Source: Hydnum rufescens UP504
Taxonomy: Eukaryota; Basidiomycota; Agaricomycetes; Cantharellales; Hydnaceae
DNA: 64,000 nt
Assembly (NCBI GenBank): GCA_014904985.1
Contig: MU128963.1
Span: 200,243 to 264,242, forward strand
Reading direction: 5' to 3'
Of this stretch, positions 13,999 through 26,754 are shown piece after piece (positions within the stretch are counted from its first letter, which is position 1; every line of letters starts with the position of its first letter). Made by a program: the position numbers and the translations under genes. The notes below the pieces were generated by a model. That model made no database searches and was not told the origin of the DNA. It was given only the letters and a program-made list of their open reading frames with translations.

Positions 13999-14072
13999 GG
14001 TGATGCTACTTGACACTGATCCAAACTCCTCCTCGTTTCTAGGGAGAGAGTTCCGATGCTGCAAGGATAAAT

Positions 14073-14097
14073 ATCACCCCAGAGGTGGCGGGGTGAT
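14073..14097. other. short inverted repeat (hairpin)
   Basis: ATCACCCC, a 9-nt spacer, then GGGGTGAT form a perfect 8-bp stem. It lies 75 bp after the stop of the DUF6534 gene, where it could affect 3'-end formation. It may equally be chance. Confidence 0.35.
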
Positions 14098-14239
14098 GTG
14101 GATATAAAACCAATGATTCGTATTGGGTGTTATCCCGATGAATAAGCAGTTCGTAAGGCTCGAGTTTGTATGTTGGTGTGACTCTGGCATGTGTACAAGT
14201 AGAGAAATTCTCCTTCCTTTAATCACAGGTGGCCCCTGG

Positions 14240-17200
14240 CGACGAATCCTTAACGCAACGTTCCTTTACATGTAATTAACTCTAGACTCTTTCTGCTCTT
14301 GCATTGGGAAACAGGATAGTTGCTTCCACCCCCCTCCAAACAGGGCGGTGTAGAGTGGGATTCGAGCAAAATATTTCCCTGAGCATACCAAGATATAGAA
14401 AAGTTGGGTATAGGATGAGTGACGATCTGGCCCCGATCCCCGATGCCGACGAACGCGATTCCAACGAATGACCGTATATTTGGATGTCACAGCCCTCACT
14501 TTAGCCACGAGTATCGTACTTTTTAATGGCCCCAATCAAGAGCATTCTCTTTCGGGTGGGAGGCTGAAGAATCTGTACGATATTAATTGCGCTTTATGGA
14601 ATTGATAACATCTTCTGCATTCTAAGAATCGTTGTGATCATCCCGATATGTCTTCTCGTCCTCTCCTACGGGTTCTTTCCCTGCGATTCCATCTGTTCTC
14701 TCTCACTCGAACATTCGTTATGGGCACACTGGGATAGAATGTCATGTGGCCCTTTGCCCAAGGAAGTTTGGTGCGGAAATAAGAAACGGAATATATACTG
14801 GACTACTGCTGCTAACAAAAGTACCCGTCGTTGACTTCTGGCCATCTCTACGAGCCACAAAAGATTTTTTTCACGCGTCTCTTGCTTTGGGTCCTCCATC
14901 ACAGCTCCCTCGCTGCCTCGCGCCCAGTCCTTGTGTGCGTACTATGGATTTCGTCGTCTCGACCGATCGTTTGCGTCTCATTTGCTCTACTCTCGGGACT
15001 ATGTACTCGCTATTAATGCCATCTGATGGCCTTCACACTCACATCGATCCGTCCCATCCCTGCATACCTTCGGTCTCTTCATGTTGTCGCATTCTGCAGT
15101 CATCGATCTATTGCGCTGGCATTCACTAGTCAACGCATCCCCCATTCGTTTTCCTCTCGGACTCGGTGCCCTCCATGACGAGATGCCTTCAGTATCGGGA
15201 TCATTGGGGCCCAACAATCGGCGTATTGAGTCATGCGTCCGCCATGCTGGACTCGAGTGGTCTGCCCCCTTTGTGCACTAGTACTGAGCCCGGTACGAGG
15301 CTATTGGCACTATATCGAACAGACGGTCACCCAGGTTTGATCTTGAGTCTCAGGGATGCTCGTCAGGAGAGGACCGTGCAAATGAATCTGCGTTCGTTTC
15401 CTATTCCACTCGCGTCTCGTCCTGGGCAACATATTCCAAGGTTTCGGTCCTGGCAAGACACGGAGAGGCTGTATTTAGACTATGTGAGTTATCGAAATAT
15501 TATTCATTCTTGCTGGATTAGAACATTGCGCTAAGTCTCAATAGTCATATTTTCACCCCTTTGATCGTATTCCTCCCCCTTAGGCGTCTTACCATAGGGT
15601 TGGTTGCCAGTTTCTGCGTATTCAAAGGCTATCTCTTGTGCCTTGTCATTTCGTGGCTTCAGTTGAGTATCTCTCGACATTACAATTTCCACTCGTAAAC
15701 AATGATCCATCAGGATGAATCCTCTAACTGGCCTAGTGCAATCAAGGCCTCCTGTGGAATGTACGTTACATCAGTGGTACCCTAAACACTCAGCATTTTG
15801 AAGTTTGCATAGGTAGTGACATACCCTCGCAGCGCGGTCTTTTGCGACTCTCAGACGCACACCGGACCCGAAGCCAATGGATTGGCCATCCACTGCGGCA
15901 CGATGAAAACATGTAAGGTTAGTTGGCAGTCCTGTGGGATCCATTCCATCAAACACTGACGGACCTACGGCAGTCACCTTCCAAAGTTTGGATGTGTCTG
16001 TGGGTTTCTTACTGTTTGTTCCACTTCCTACGTGTGCACCCAAATATTGCATGTGGGGGGAGTGGGTGGTGAATCGCGTGATTTTCGGTGAGAAATATAT
16101 CACTATACCATCCATTGGAGACGCCTCCCGCGTAGGCTGAGTAGCTTGAGCTTTAAATCACAGATATCCTATCATATTAGGAATGCAATCTCACAAGTTG
16201 TGCAGAAGACGGGTGTGGCCTCCAGCGGCGACAACGGCTGTGGAAAGGAACAAATCTTGCGAATCAGGAAGGGTCGTATTCTAGCCATGGATCAACTCAC
16301 AAGAACTAAGCGCGAGTGCGGACATTATCGATAACGTTCTAATCAAGTGAGACAGGGGAACTGGTTGGTGAGGGGTTGGTGAGAAAGACAGGTTGGTTCT
16401 CTTTTATCCACCTCTCATGTGGTACCCTTGTCAGTTTTTCGGAGTTCTCGATACGTGGTGTATGACCGCTTGTGACAGCAGGCACCCACGACCTAAAGCC
16501 TCGAACGGCTATCCCTTGATGTATTGTGGTAGTTATGAATTGAAGCAATTTTCTATCAATGGAGCATGTAGAACATGAGGCAGATGTCACAATTTATATT
16601 CAGGGATCCCTGCCTCCGTCAAAGGCTTTAATTGTTTTTGGATCAATAGAGTAGACAACCTCTGTAGATGGAAAGAATACAGATGAAACGCGTGTGATTC
16701 TGACCAATGCCACCGAAGCCCACTAGAGGGTTCGAGGAGAGATCGAGTGCCCCCCCAGATCGGGAAACAAGGTGGTTCCCGAAGCCTCCGCCTCCAAACA
16801 AAGGGGTGTCATCAGCCACAAATCGAGCTGACGACAGCGGTTGCGATAATATTGTAGTAACAAAAATTCAATGATTCCCAAGACATGAGGGCTTAAGTGG
16901 ATGGGGCGACCTTGGAGTAGAGCCCCGGAAATCAACGCTAGAAACCTCGCAGCCTGGTCGGGGGCAGTTGTCCTCGAGGAATCGCGAGCACGCATCCCGG
17001 TTTCTCGTAACGCGTTGGGGTGCGCCCCCTTGACAGACGTCGGGGCCGTTGACCGATTTACTCACCGAGTCCTTAGTCAGCGCTAGTACGGAATGGCAAT
17101 GAGGGGAATAAACTCAGAGCCTTCTAATGCTGAAGGTGGGGCTTGAGACGTAAAGCAGCGACGGTCAGATATCATGGATGGGTCGCCGAAAACGTGGAGG

Positions 17201-18480
17201 TCCCGAAACCTCGTAAATATTCCACTGCGAAATTGTGCCGGATTATGCTTCGATAGAAAGCACAGCAATAATCAGAAATATAACGCTCCAAGAAGAGCGA
17301 TCTGGGATTCAGCTTTTACATAGTGGTCAATGGCTCAACTGAATTCCGTGATCTCTGGTGTCCTGCTCTCCCTGTATCACATAAGGACAGAAACGAAGCT
17401 TAGAGTGCACACCACACGTCCAGAAAGCCAAGAACAGCGAAAGAAGAGAAACGATTCAGAAACAGTTGTCGCAATGGATGCCTGGTTGTGCACAGATCAT
17501 ATTCACGCGCGTCAAGAAACAAGATGGTTCCCGGGCCCTCAATCGCCAAACACGTTGCCATGGATTAGGCCAGGAATTTCAGGGTGACGATGAGATTAGA
17601 ACCATATAAGCCACAGGATTTCCTGGGCCCATGAGCTTAAGTGGATGCGCGAATTGGGAGCAAAGCACCAACACGACGCTTGAACCTACACAGTCCATAT
17701 GAAGTCGCCCTGGAAAAGGCACTAGCACGTATAGTATTAATTGAGGATATTGCCTGACTTCGGGTCTGTCGGTCAGATCCCCAGCCGAGAAACCCAGGGA
17801 GTGCACAAGACTATCAACAGGCGATGCGATGAGTAGCCTGAGATCTTCCGATGTTGAAGCCAGAGTTTAGGACGAAGAGGAGAAAGGGTTAGATTTGAGG
17901 GATAGGAATGTACATATTGTCCCAACAAGCCTTCCCTACTGTTCCACGGAGATAGGCCATAGGGAGCTCATGCAGTTTAAGGCAAAGACATAATGAGAAA
18001 AATAGCTCTCACGAGGGAGCAGCAAACGGTTTCGAGTGGGATTCGCAGACGTGGCAGATTGCTGAATAGAAATCCGCGATCCAGAGTCTCTTCTGCTCTC
18101 TCCGAAGTTGCGTAACAAGGGCCATGAAGACCAAACTGCCTACCACCCAAGCGTCAAGAGAGTGAAACATCAGGATTTCGGGCAACGGATGCCGATGGTG
18201 AGTGATTCACGTGACCCGAAGTCACTCGTCGTGACGTCGACAGCGAAAGACAAGCGAATTGCTCAAGGCAGATCGAATACTTTTCTCGGCGACATCCACC
18301 ACGCCCTCCTTACATTCTCACCATCTCCAAACATCAAAAGCACTGAAATTGGTAGGAATTCTGTCAACTCTCAGTCTAAACCATCCGATTGGTTGAAAAG
18401 ATTCACCCGCCGATTTTGACATTGGAGATGGGACGCGGGAAACATTCAATCAGGGTCTGTCAGACTGTTATCTATACCGA
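14240..18480. repeat. first copy of the duplicated accessory block
   Basis: The block carries module relics that recur later in the same order: A (14,290-14,530), B (14,600-14,830), C (14,940-15,150), H (15,240-15,470), D (dsRBD-like, 15,710-16,590) and F (16,620-18,120). Partial A and B copies follow at 18,490-18,990. Shared landmarks with the 25-, 30- and 49-kb copies include ATCGTTGTGATCATC and AGCCACGAGTATCGTACTTTT. The segment 15,768-16,720 is strikingly close to 53,003-53,980. Most frames on both strands are interrupted, so this is decayed coding sequence, apparently of minus-strand genes. Confidence 0.7.
15710..16115 (-). pseudogene. small dsRNA-binding-domain-like gene, copy 1
   Basis: The minus strand reads KLWKVTAVGPSVFDGMD, then AAVDGQSIGFGSGVRLRVAK and DRAAR. 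An intron follows, then EALIALGQLEDSS and a stop (tca at 15710-15712). The pattern VDG..IG.G.G.....AK..AA..AL..LG is that of the second half of a double-stranded-RNA-binding domain. The N-terminal helix is not clear. Three other copies (23.7, 35.1 and 52.9 kb) preserve the same pieces, which supports a real protein. The fold assignment is by eye and moderate. Confidence 0.55.
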
Positions 18481-19139
18481 TATGTGGGCTAATATTTGGA
18501 GCGAGTAAATGCTATGGTATGGGGATCGTCGTCGAGGAACATAAAATACCAGGATGCCAGGTTGAGGCTCTGGCGCTGATCCCCGACACCAACGAATGCT
18601 ATGCCGCCAAATGACCGTATATTCCATCGCTGAATTTGAATATCGTGGAGCTTGGTCCAAGACACCCTAGCCATGAGTATCGTACTTTTCGACGGCTCCA
18701 ATCAAGAGCATTCCATCCATCACCTTTTTCGGGCGGGGAGCTGAAGAATCGTTCCATATGATATTAATTGTACTTTATGAAACTGATAACATCTTCTCCC
18801 TTCTAGGAATCGATGTGATCATCCCGATATGTCTTCTCGTCCTCTCCTGCGGGTTTAGGCTATGCTTTTCCTGTGATTCCATCTGTCCTTTCGCACTCGA
18901 AAATTTGTCATCGACACACTGGGATGGAATGCCGTGTGGCTCTTTGCCCAAGGAAGCTTGGTGCGGAAATAAGCAACCGGATATATACTGAACAGCTGCT
19001 GCTAAGATGGACACTGGAAACACTTATCCGGGATTGACTGATAACTGGAATCACATGTACGACCGACCGTGCAAGCACAATACCAATGAATATCTACGTC
19101 GTACGTCACTATAGTTGGAGCGACCAGATCAAGCCTATA

Positions 19140-21415
19140 CTACGTTTTATGCCTCTTGGAGTTCAACTGGTCTGCGCCCTCGTCTCGGTACTTCCGCCTC
19201 AAACCAAGCCCTGTATTGCCAATAATCTGCCGAACCGGTCCATCGTTTGTAGGCCACCCATCTTTCGACGCTGCGTTTCTGAGGGTTTTGACCAGCCAAT
19301 CAGTGCCGTCTTTCAGAGCGGCCACGGCGTTATTGTACTTGGTATCTAGGATGGCAGCTGCAGCTTGCGCAGGATCTTGGCTGGCTTGGGGACCAAGGAG
19401 AAGGGAGGGGTTTTCCTTGTAGCGAACCGAGAGGGTACGGACGAGATCCTGATTAAGTTGGGGTAAGGCAGGGCGTTCTGCAAATTGTATGTTTTCGAAT
19501 GCCCCGACTTCTGTTAACGCACGTGCTTTCAGCTCGCCGCCGCACAATTCATCATCTATCCAGTCCGCCTCGTCAAACATCTTCAGTCTCCTCGCAAGTT
19601 CATCTGGCGACAGGTTGTAGTTCGTGTACCGCAACGACACCCACAGCAATACCCAAAACGCTGATTCTCGATCATCTGCCAGCTCATGCGGAAGGCTGGG
19701 GGAGATAAGAAGGCGGGCAGAGATGAACTGCCATGTGCCCTGATACCAATCAAGCCTGATAAGCCAGAGGTAGAGGTAGTCTCATCACAATCACACACCG
19801 TCCGTTTCAATCTGCGTGCCGATGACTGAGGGTGTGATATATCGAGTGACAAGTCCCAGTCTATCAACATCCCTTTTCCATCCGCCTTGATGACAATGTT
19901 TCCGACGCTTATGTCGCGGTGTAATATTTTCGCCTTGTCGAAAGCATCCTGGTGGGCTGCGTTCGCAGGCTAATTCAGCCTCATACATCAAACAAGGAGC
20001 AAATGCGACATATTGCTGACCTTCCATGGCGTCTGCAATAGCGTGCACTAGCTCCTGCGTCGACTTAAATTCCGTCAACCGACGCCCAACCTCTCGGAGA
20101 CCCATTCGGTAGTGTTCGAATCCTTCCAGAGGATAAGGAGAATCCCCACAATCTTGGGCGAGCGTCTTTTGACCCCAAATGTTGTCTCCGCAATAAAAGG
20201 TTGCTACGTTTCGCACCTTGTGAAGGCGAAGCTTCTGATAAATGTCCCCTTCTTTTTCCACCCCTTCTACACATGGTCTCCAGTAGTCCTTGACAAACAC
20301 CTCCATCTTAGTCTCCAAGTCAATGCGCGCATGGCCCTAGTTGCACGCCCGAACGGCGACTCTGGTGTATATTCCGGACGACGCACAACTACTTTGTTCA
20401 TCTGGGTCCCTTCAACGCGAGGAATCTCCAATACGAAGAAGCGGGAGATCTGGGCCAGGAAGGGAGGAGTCCGAGATCGAGGGCGGCATCTGTAGCAGCT
20501 GAAACAGTAGAGTCATAGCCACGTTTGTCACTCGGAAGACGAGTGTAGTTCCAAAAGAATTCAATCAATAGTCTTGGGTTCTCAACATAATTGAAGGATT
20601 TGGTGACTATAGCCCCCGCTCGATCCCAACGGATGAAACGCGCTCTAGTGTGGCACAGAAGGCCGGAGAACAGATGAGTGCGAAATTGAGTAGTCATCTG
20701 ACCAGCTGCGTAGAAGGCGAGTTGACCTCGAGTTGACAGCCCTGAGCGAGAACATGCTTCGAAGGGAAGAGAATCGTTGAAACCGTCCTCTGGATTTGAA
20801 GACTTGAGCTCGATGAACAAATCCCTCCTTGCAAAATTGGTACTGCCCATCCGGTCGAAGCTAGAGTATCCCAGCGTGCTATCCGAAAGTTTATACAAGC
20901 TGATATCAGTCTTGCAACCACCGCACTTTGGGTCGGGTTTTGAGCCAGTACGAACAAACTTGAACTGACGGTCAACGTATTGACTGACAAAATGAATCTT
21001 GATAACGATTCCTCAGTAAATTTATGGCCTGTACATTATCAAAAGTGAAGGTGTACGAAATATGAAGCAAGATTCTCTTCCCCGGGTGGGATATCTCGGA
21101 ATGGTGATCCCCGTATGTCAGGTATGGCAGACTCGGAGGACACCTTAAGATAGCTTTCCAAGAATTCCTCTGGGGGCATGGGACCCTGTACATATTTGTT
21201 GTTTCCCACGCAAATTTCATGTGCCGTTCGTGTCGTTTCTCCTCCTGGTCAGACAGGTATGGGATTGATCCAGAGGGTTTCTGCGAAATGGGTCTGCTAG
21301 TCGCAGCCGCCGAATGTTGAGAGGCGGGATGTTGGTCACCCGGCGACTGAGGGAGTCCTCGATGGGAGGCATCTGCTGAATTCCCGGGAGGGATGTGAGC
21401 AATCGACGGAGGCAT
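19140..21415 (-). pseudogene. FunK1-type fungal protein kinase, frameshifted
   Basis: The N-terminal region begins MPPSIAHIPPGNS at 21,415 and continues GPMPPEEFLESYLKVSSESA. Then come DLFIELKSSNPEDGFNDS, TRGQLAFYAAGQM and RARFIRWDRAGAIVTKSFNY. Next are EVFVKDYWRPCVEGVEKEGD, the catalytic loop ILHRDISVGNIVIKADGKG and the metal-binding segment LIDWDLSLD. After an intron GTGTGT...TATCAG comes GTWQFISARLLISPSLPHEL, then YTNYNLSPDEL, ending at 19,140. HRDIS..NI and IDWDL are hallmarks of Pkinase_fungal. Frame breaks lie near 20,330-20,345 (one base missing before DLETKMEVF), 20,420-20,460, and around 21,000-21,060. The gene is either decayed or carries sequence errors. It sits between duplicated blocks, in the genomic setting typical of FunK1 genes in agaricomycetes. 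Confidence 0.85.
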
Positions 21416-21559
21416 GTGGGTTCGAGACGGGGCTGTGAGGGAGAACCCACTGATGTGCGGTGGCTGAGTGACGAAAAAGGAATTTATGTATCACGTGAGC
21501 ATAATATTACATAATTGGCCGCACCAACTGGCTGCTGTAACGACGCTATTTCGATCCAA

Positions 21560-22380
21560 AAGCAGTGGTCGGTTCCTCTTGGATCATACTACTGACGCCG
21601 TCGACAGCGAAAAAGGCGGGAAACTTGCTAAAGGCAGATCTAATGGCGGTTCAATATCTGCCGAGCCAACCTCACGTCTTCCCCATTTCTGAACTATCGC
21701 AGTGGATTGTCCAAAACACCATGCGATATGTGAGCCAAATTTTGCGAAAGGCGTGTGAGGTTGTCCTAGAGCGCGTTGGGGCTGTTGCCAAAGAACCAAT
21801 GGACGACTCGGATATTGAGAGGCAAGGCGCAGTAGGAAAATGCTAGCGGCCAACACCAATGAGAGCGTAGGCGGTATTACGGTCTCTTTTCGCGCTCCGT
21901 TCTTGTTGCACTACCTCATACGTTTGTAGGTCTTTTATCCGATACTTGGGGGTTTGCAAGATCAGGAGGTGAATAATATTTATCGCCGCAGCTCCCTGTC
22001 TCCGAACAAAAAACGGGGCTCTTTTTTCTGCGAATATTGTCTCCCCCGCGCCGTAGAAGGCTTGGAGTAAAATTCCATTTCAATCCGTTCCCCAAGTTGT
22101 GCCCTCTCATCATCTGACTCCTCCCGTGGAAGAACTAATAATTCCCAGGCAGCGACCGTTTCGCACCCCCTCTGTCCCTCCTTTCTCCGGTTGCTTCTCT
22201 CGAAGGGGTTGTAGATGGGTCCCCACCTCCTAAAGACAATATACCCCACGGGATCACGGAATCTATTACCCCTTCCACACCTCCCGCCAACGTAAAATGC
22301 TGATACGTCGACAGCCCTTAAATTACGATGGCTGTACCTATGGCCGTATCCCCTAACCGCCCTTGGTGACTTGTACAATG
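21560..22380. repeat. accessory module G, copy 1
   Basis: It matches 36,740-37,560 and 43,500-44,400 in the same orientation. Landmarks are GGCAGATCTAATG / GGCAGGTCTGATG, AATGAGAGCGTAGGCG / GATGAGAGCGTAGGCG, and TCTATTATCCG-like strings. Minus-strand frames such as FRRWGPIYNPFERSNRRKEG and EERAQLGERIE-like stretches suggest a former gene, not recognised. At about 22,380 the match ends and an inverted copy of a neighbouring module begins. Confidence 0.55.
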
Positions 22381-24930
22381 TTTTCGCTGGCACAAGCCAG
22401 CCAGCATCCGTCTCCGAATTATTTGGCTTCTCTGCAGCCTCGAAGTCTGGATGATATGCGGCGTAATCCTCATGACTTTGATCGCATAACTTCAGGGAAG
22501 GCATGTGACCCTCGCGGACTTCGGTTTAGCAATCTGCCACTTCGAATGTTGCACAAGATTGTTCACTGCTCTTGGTGTCATTTTTTCCGGTTATGTGTAA
22601 GGCTTCTACCCATGAACCATGTGGCCCAATTCTGTGGAATGTTTTGGAAGCCCTATTCGGGAAACATGTATATTTTGGCGGCTTATCCCTGAAATCTGAC
22701 ACTTTCCCTTTTATGTCTTAAACTCTGGCTTCAACATCTGAAGGCTCAAGGCTAGTCGCTACATCACCCTCTTGATAGCCTTGTACATTCCTATGTCTCT
22801 CGACTAGAAAGCTGGCCGACGGTCTGAATTCTATCAATCCCCACATACTAAGATACGTGCTCGCGCTCCCTCTACAGAAGCAGTTTCCTATGGGCTTCGA
22901 AGCTTCAAATGTTGAGTTGGGGCTGCTTTGCTAGCGCCCAGTCCACTTAAGTGTGTATGCCATGCAATGTAAATATCGATCTTTGCCACCCCCGTCGTTT
23001 CCGGCTTAATTATAGCAGATGACGCCCCCACGTCTGACGATAGAGACATCGGGAACCATCTTGTTTTCATCAGACGTCTGCTGTGAACTTAGCAGCTTCG
23101 GGAGCACCAATATTGATCGGAATAGCCTACGCCCATCCAATTCTCTCCATCCTATCGAGGCAGAGTCCCTATTCTCCTAAAAGCAGGTTCTTGGCGACGA
23201 GGAGGCTCCATATAATTAATTGTGGCCTCTGCCTCATGTTCGACATGCACAATTTATCAAAGATTGCTTTAATTCATATCTATTGTACTATGAAGCATGA
23301 CCTCTCCAAGTTTCAGAACGTGGATGCCAGTCGCAAGCATATACCACGCATCGAAACCTCCGAAAAACTGGCAGGGGTGTACGTTTCTTTGACATGCAAG
23401 GCGCATAAAAAAGGACAAAGCTGGCGTCTTCTTGCCAGTCCCCAAGAACCCCTTGTTCATTGCCTCGGACGTCATCGATAATGTCCGCCTCCGTCTTGTG
23501 TCTACTCCTTGTTAGTGGATCATGCGTAGAAACATGGACCTGTGCTCACAAAACCATTTCCTTTCTTTCCGTCAGCCTTTGTCGCTGCTGCTGGGGGATA
23601 TGCTCGCCTGCTACATAACTTGTGAGCATCGCGTCCCCAATCTATGGGACACCTGTTGTTAAACTTTAGATGATACCCAGCGTACACGGCAAGCGCCTGG
23701 TATGGAGGGTACGAGCATGTGTTTCTCACCAAATATCTACACGATTGACTTGTCACTCCACCCCACGTAAGTATTTCCATGAATATGTAGGAGGAAGAAG
23801 CCCCAATTCCATCTCCATAAATTGGAGGGCCACTGCGGTTGGTTTGTCAAATGCTGGTTATGGATGCAAACAGGACTGATACTAACCTTACATCTTCTCA
23901 TCTGCTCTGGCTTGCTGCAGTTGATGGACAACCCATTGAGTCTGGGTCTGGCCCACGTCTAAAGGTTGCGAAGGACAGGGCGGCAAAGGCGTGTCACAAT
24001 AGATGCATACTTCAAGACATCTGATTTAACGTACCTTCTACAGGAGGCCCTAATCGCGCTGGGCCAGATTGAGGAATCAGACTGATGGATAGCAACCCAT
24101 CAGTTCACATTGTAATTCCACACCATATCAACTGCTAGCAATACTCATCTAATGTGTCCGGGTGTAAGTAATCACCGAGGAAGCCTTGCAAAAACCAGCT
24201 ATTGAAAGTTATTGGAAGGGGACGTTACAGGCTGGTGAATAGGACAAAAGATTGTGGCCAGGACCACAAACAGTTGGTACTTTGGATTAGAATGAATAGT
24301 ATTTCCATAATTCGTATGGAGTAGTCTAAATCCAACCTCTCTCTACCTTGCCGAGGCCATCAAACCTCTGAATACGTCGACCCTTATGCGACGTGAATGT
24401 GATAGGAGACGACAGAAATCGCCGTGCCCATGTGTCCCATGGTTGGGAGTACCCCTGAGGCTCGAGGTCGGGCTGGTCTGCATCTCCGTTCAATGCAACG
24501 CTGCCGATAGTCTCGCTCCGCCCCCAGTACTAATATGGCAGGAGGAGTTGATTTCCGCATGGCGGACGCCGTCCACCGTTTGGAAGCCAGAGTCTCGATA
24601 TACATTCCATGAAATACCCCCGCCACCATGGCGGAGAGAACGGCGACTCAGAGCGCTGCAGCCCCTGGCATCCCGTAGGTCACAGATCGCATTTGCCGAT
24701 TTCACGTAGCAATCTGGATCTGAGCTGACGAGGCAGATATCGTGGGAGGTGAACAACACGGGCGGAACTTTGAACATGATGCGACAAATCGTTTGAAAGG
24801 TGTGTATAAGGAACATTGAGATACGCAAAACCAGTGGCCAGACTGATTGTGAATGAGGGTTGGTGGTCGAGAAGACGAGGAGAACACAGAGTGAGAGACG
24901 CCTGAAAGATGGGAACCAAGAGATGCTGGC
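22380..24930. repeat. inverted copy of the accessory block (modules F, D, H)
   Basis: Sequence at 22,410-22,450 is the reverse complement of 36,690-36,760 (shared string GAGAAGCCAAATAAT). Sequence at 22,600-22,900 is the reverse complement of 36,300-36,500. Sequence at 24,390-24,720 is the reverse complement of 34,430-34,760. The dsRBD-like gene inside is accordingly on the plus strand, whereas the other three copies are on the minus strand. Confidence 0.6.
23670..24085 (+). pseudogene. small dsRNA-binding-domain-like gene, copy 2 (inverted)
   Basis: Plus-strand pieces read GGRSPNSISINWRATAVGLS, then after an intron ending TTGCTGCAG come VDGQPIESGSGPRLKVAK and DRAAK. After a second intron (...CTACAG) comes EALIALGQIEESD with stop at 24083-24085. 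This is the best spliced copy of the four. Upstream at 23,300-23,480 lies RIETSEKLAGVYVSLTCK, which also recurs beside the 35.8-kb copy and may be an upstream exon or a separate gene. Confidence 0.58.
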
Positions 24931-26240
24931 CCACGCAGAGAGGTCGTTTAGACCGATCGCACAGGTGTTTTCGCCAGCATCAGTCTGGCGTATATATATC
25001 GTATCATACAAATTATGTTAGTGTCGCATGGAAACTGATCTATTCCCGGAGCACGCAAGGACATGGAACCGTAACAGCCGAAACACAACAAAGGAGGAGA
25101 CGAAGGCATATCAGCTGCGAGTCGATCAGGACGAATCCTAAGATTCAGACAATGGGTTTCCATCGCTACCACGATCGGCTGAAGGTACCACGCGAAAACC
25201 GCCCAGTCAGGGTATATCAGACTGTGGTCCACACCACCATGTAGGCTCTAAGATTTGGAGCGGTAATCCGGAGGCCTCATCGGCATATTCCACCCAGTCC
25301 TCCGCTTCCTCGCAATATCGTAACTAAATATCGACGGCATTTTGTATTTGCTATCCAATCTGTTCTCTGGGGCCGTCGTCAGGGAACATACTCCCCTGAG
25401 AATGCCAGGATGGGGGACTATCTGGGCTCGATCCTCACCACCAAATGTGATGCCACAAATCCGAAGTTGACGTATATTCCGTCCCGACTTACACCCTAAA
25501 TTTGGATATCGCACAGCCTAGTCCAAGGCTCCAAACCTCGTCACTTTAGCCACGAGTGTCGTACTTTTCAATGGCTGCGATCAAGAACATTCCATCCGTC
25601 ACCTCTTTCAGGTAGGGGCTAAAGAATCCGTATGATATATCTTCTGTATCCTAGGAATCGTTGTGATCATCGCGATACGTCTTTTCTTCCCCTCCTGCGG
25701 GTTTAGGCTCCTCTTTCCCTGCGATTCGGTCCGTTCTTTCGCCCTCCGCGATTCGTCACCCGCACACGGGAGACTCAGGAGCCATGTGGAAGGAAGCTTG
25801 GTACGGAAATGACAAACGGCATATATCCTGGAAAGCTGTTCTGTTGCTAGCGAACGTACCCGTCGCAGGACTTCTGGCTATCCCTGCGAGCCTTGAACGA
25901 TTTCAAACTATCTAAGCGCTCTTCTGCGTACCACTTGTGGTTCCTGTGTTGTTTCCTGCTTTGTCTCCTCGATCATAACTCCCTTTCCCCCTGTCCTTCT
26001 GTACATATTATGGCTTTCGACGTCTCGATGGCCTCCTTTTTAGCCGGTGTCGTTGCGTATAATTTGCGATTCTGTCCTCGCTGGTAATTCCGCTTGATGA
26101 CCTTCACGCCTACTTTGATCCGCCACATCCCTGCATGGCTCCGCTGTCCTGCACATAGTCTTTGTCGCATTCCGCCGTCATAGACGTCCTGTGCCCATCT
26201 TCACTAGTCAACACACCCTATTCGGATTCACCTCAAGTTA
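24930..26240. repeat. accessory block copy (modules A, B, C) upstream of the NLR1 3' flank
   Basis: Module A lies at 25,200-25,560, B at 25,640-25,870 and C at 25,880-26,240. All are in the same orientation as the 14-, 30- and 49-kb copies, with strings such as GGAATCGTTGTGATCATC and TCCTGCGGGTTTAGGCT shared. The reading frames are interrupted. Confidence 0.6.
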
Positions 26241-26754
26241 TTGTAGGCATTCCTATACATCCCTGTGGGAGGGGAAGTTAAGATCTTAATGCTGCTGCAG
26301 AATTTGCAAGCCATAGAACACTGATGGCTCTGGGCACCTTATTGCTGACGCAGTCTATTGTAGGTTAAGGTTGCACAGGTATAAACCAATAGTTTGAGGG
26401 GAAGAGGAAGTACAACATAGTCGGACATTGTGCTATGAGGTCATCAACCAAACAATATTATGCAGTGTTTGTATTGAAGATGTAGATTAGAGAGTCCAGC
26501 AAAGTCCCTTCCTGCCTTTGAATAATATGGTTGCATCTGTAGGGAACCTCATGACCCACTGAATTTATGATGGTGGACAGAGGTAATGGCCATCTAACAG
26601 TGCTTGCAAAAAGAACATGACCTTAAGCTTAAGTCCACACAAGACTTTCTGGAACCCAGCCACACTTTGCCCAGTGGGGATCATGACTTATGAGAGGGTG
26701 TTGGGGGGGGGCAAAAGTAGGCGATAGCCTAGTATGATCTTCCTTGCTGAAGCA
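26241..26754. repeat. NLR 3'-flanking module, copy 1
   Basis: The start of this stretch (26,247-26,290) resembles 38,043-38,080 and more weakly 44,780-44,830. The common 3' flank shows that the duplication unit extended beyond the NLR coding region. No gene is seen. Confidence 0.5.
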
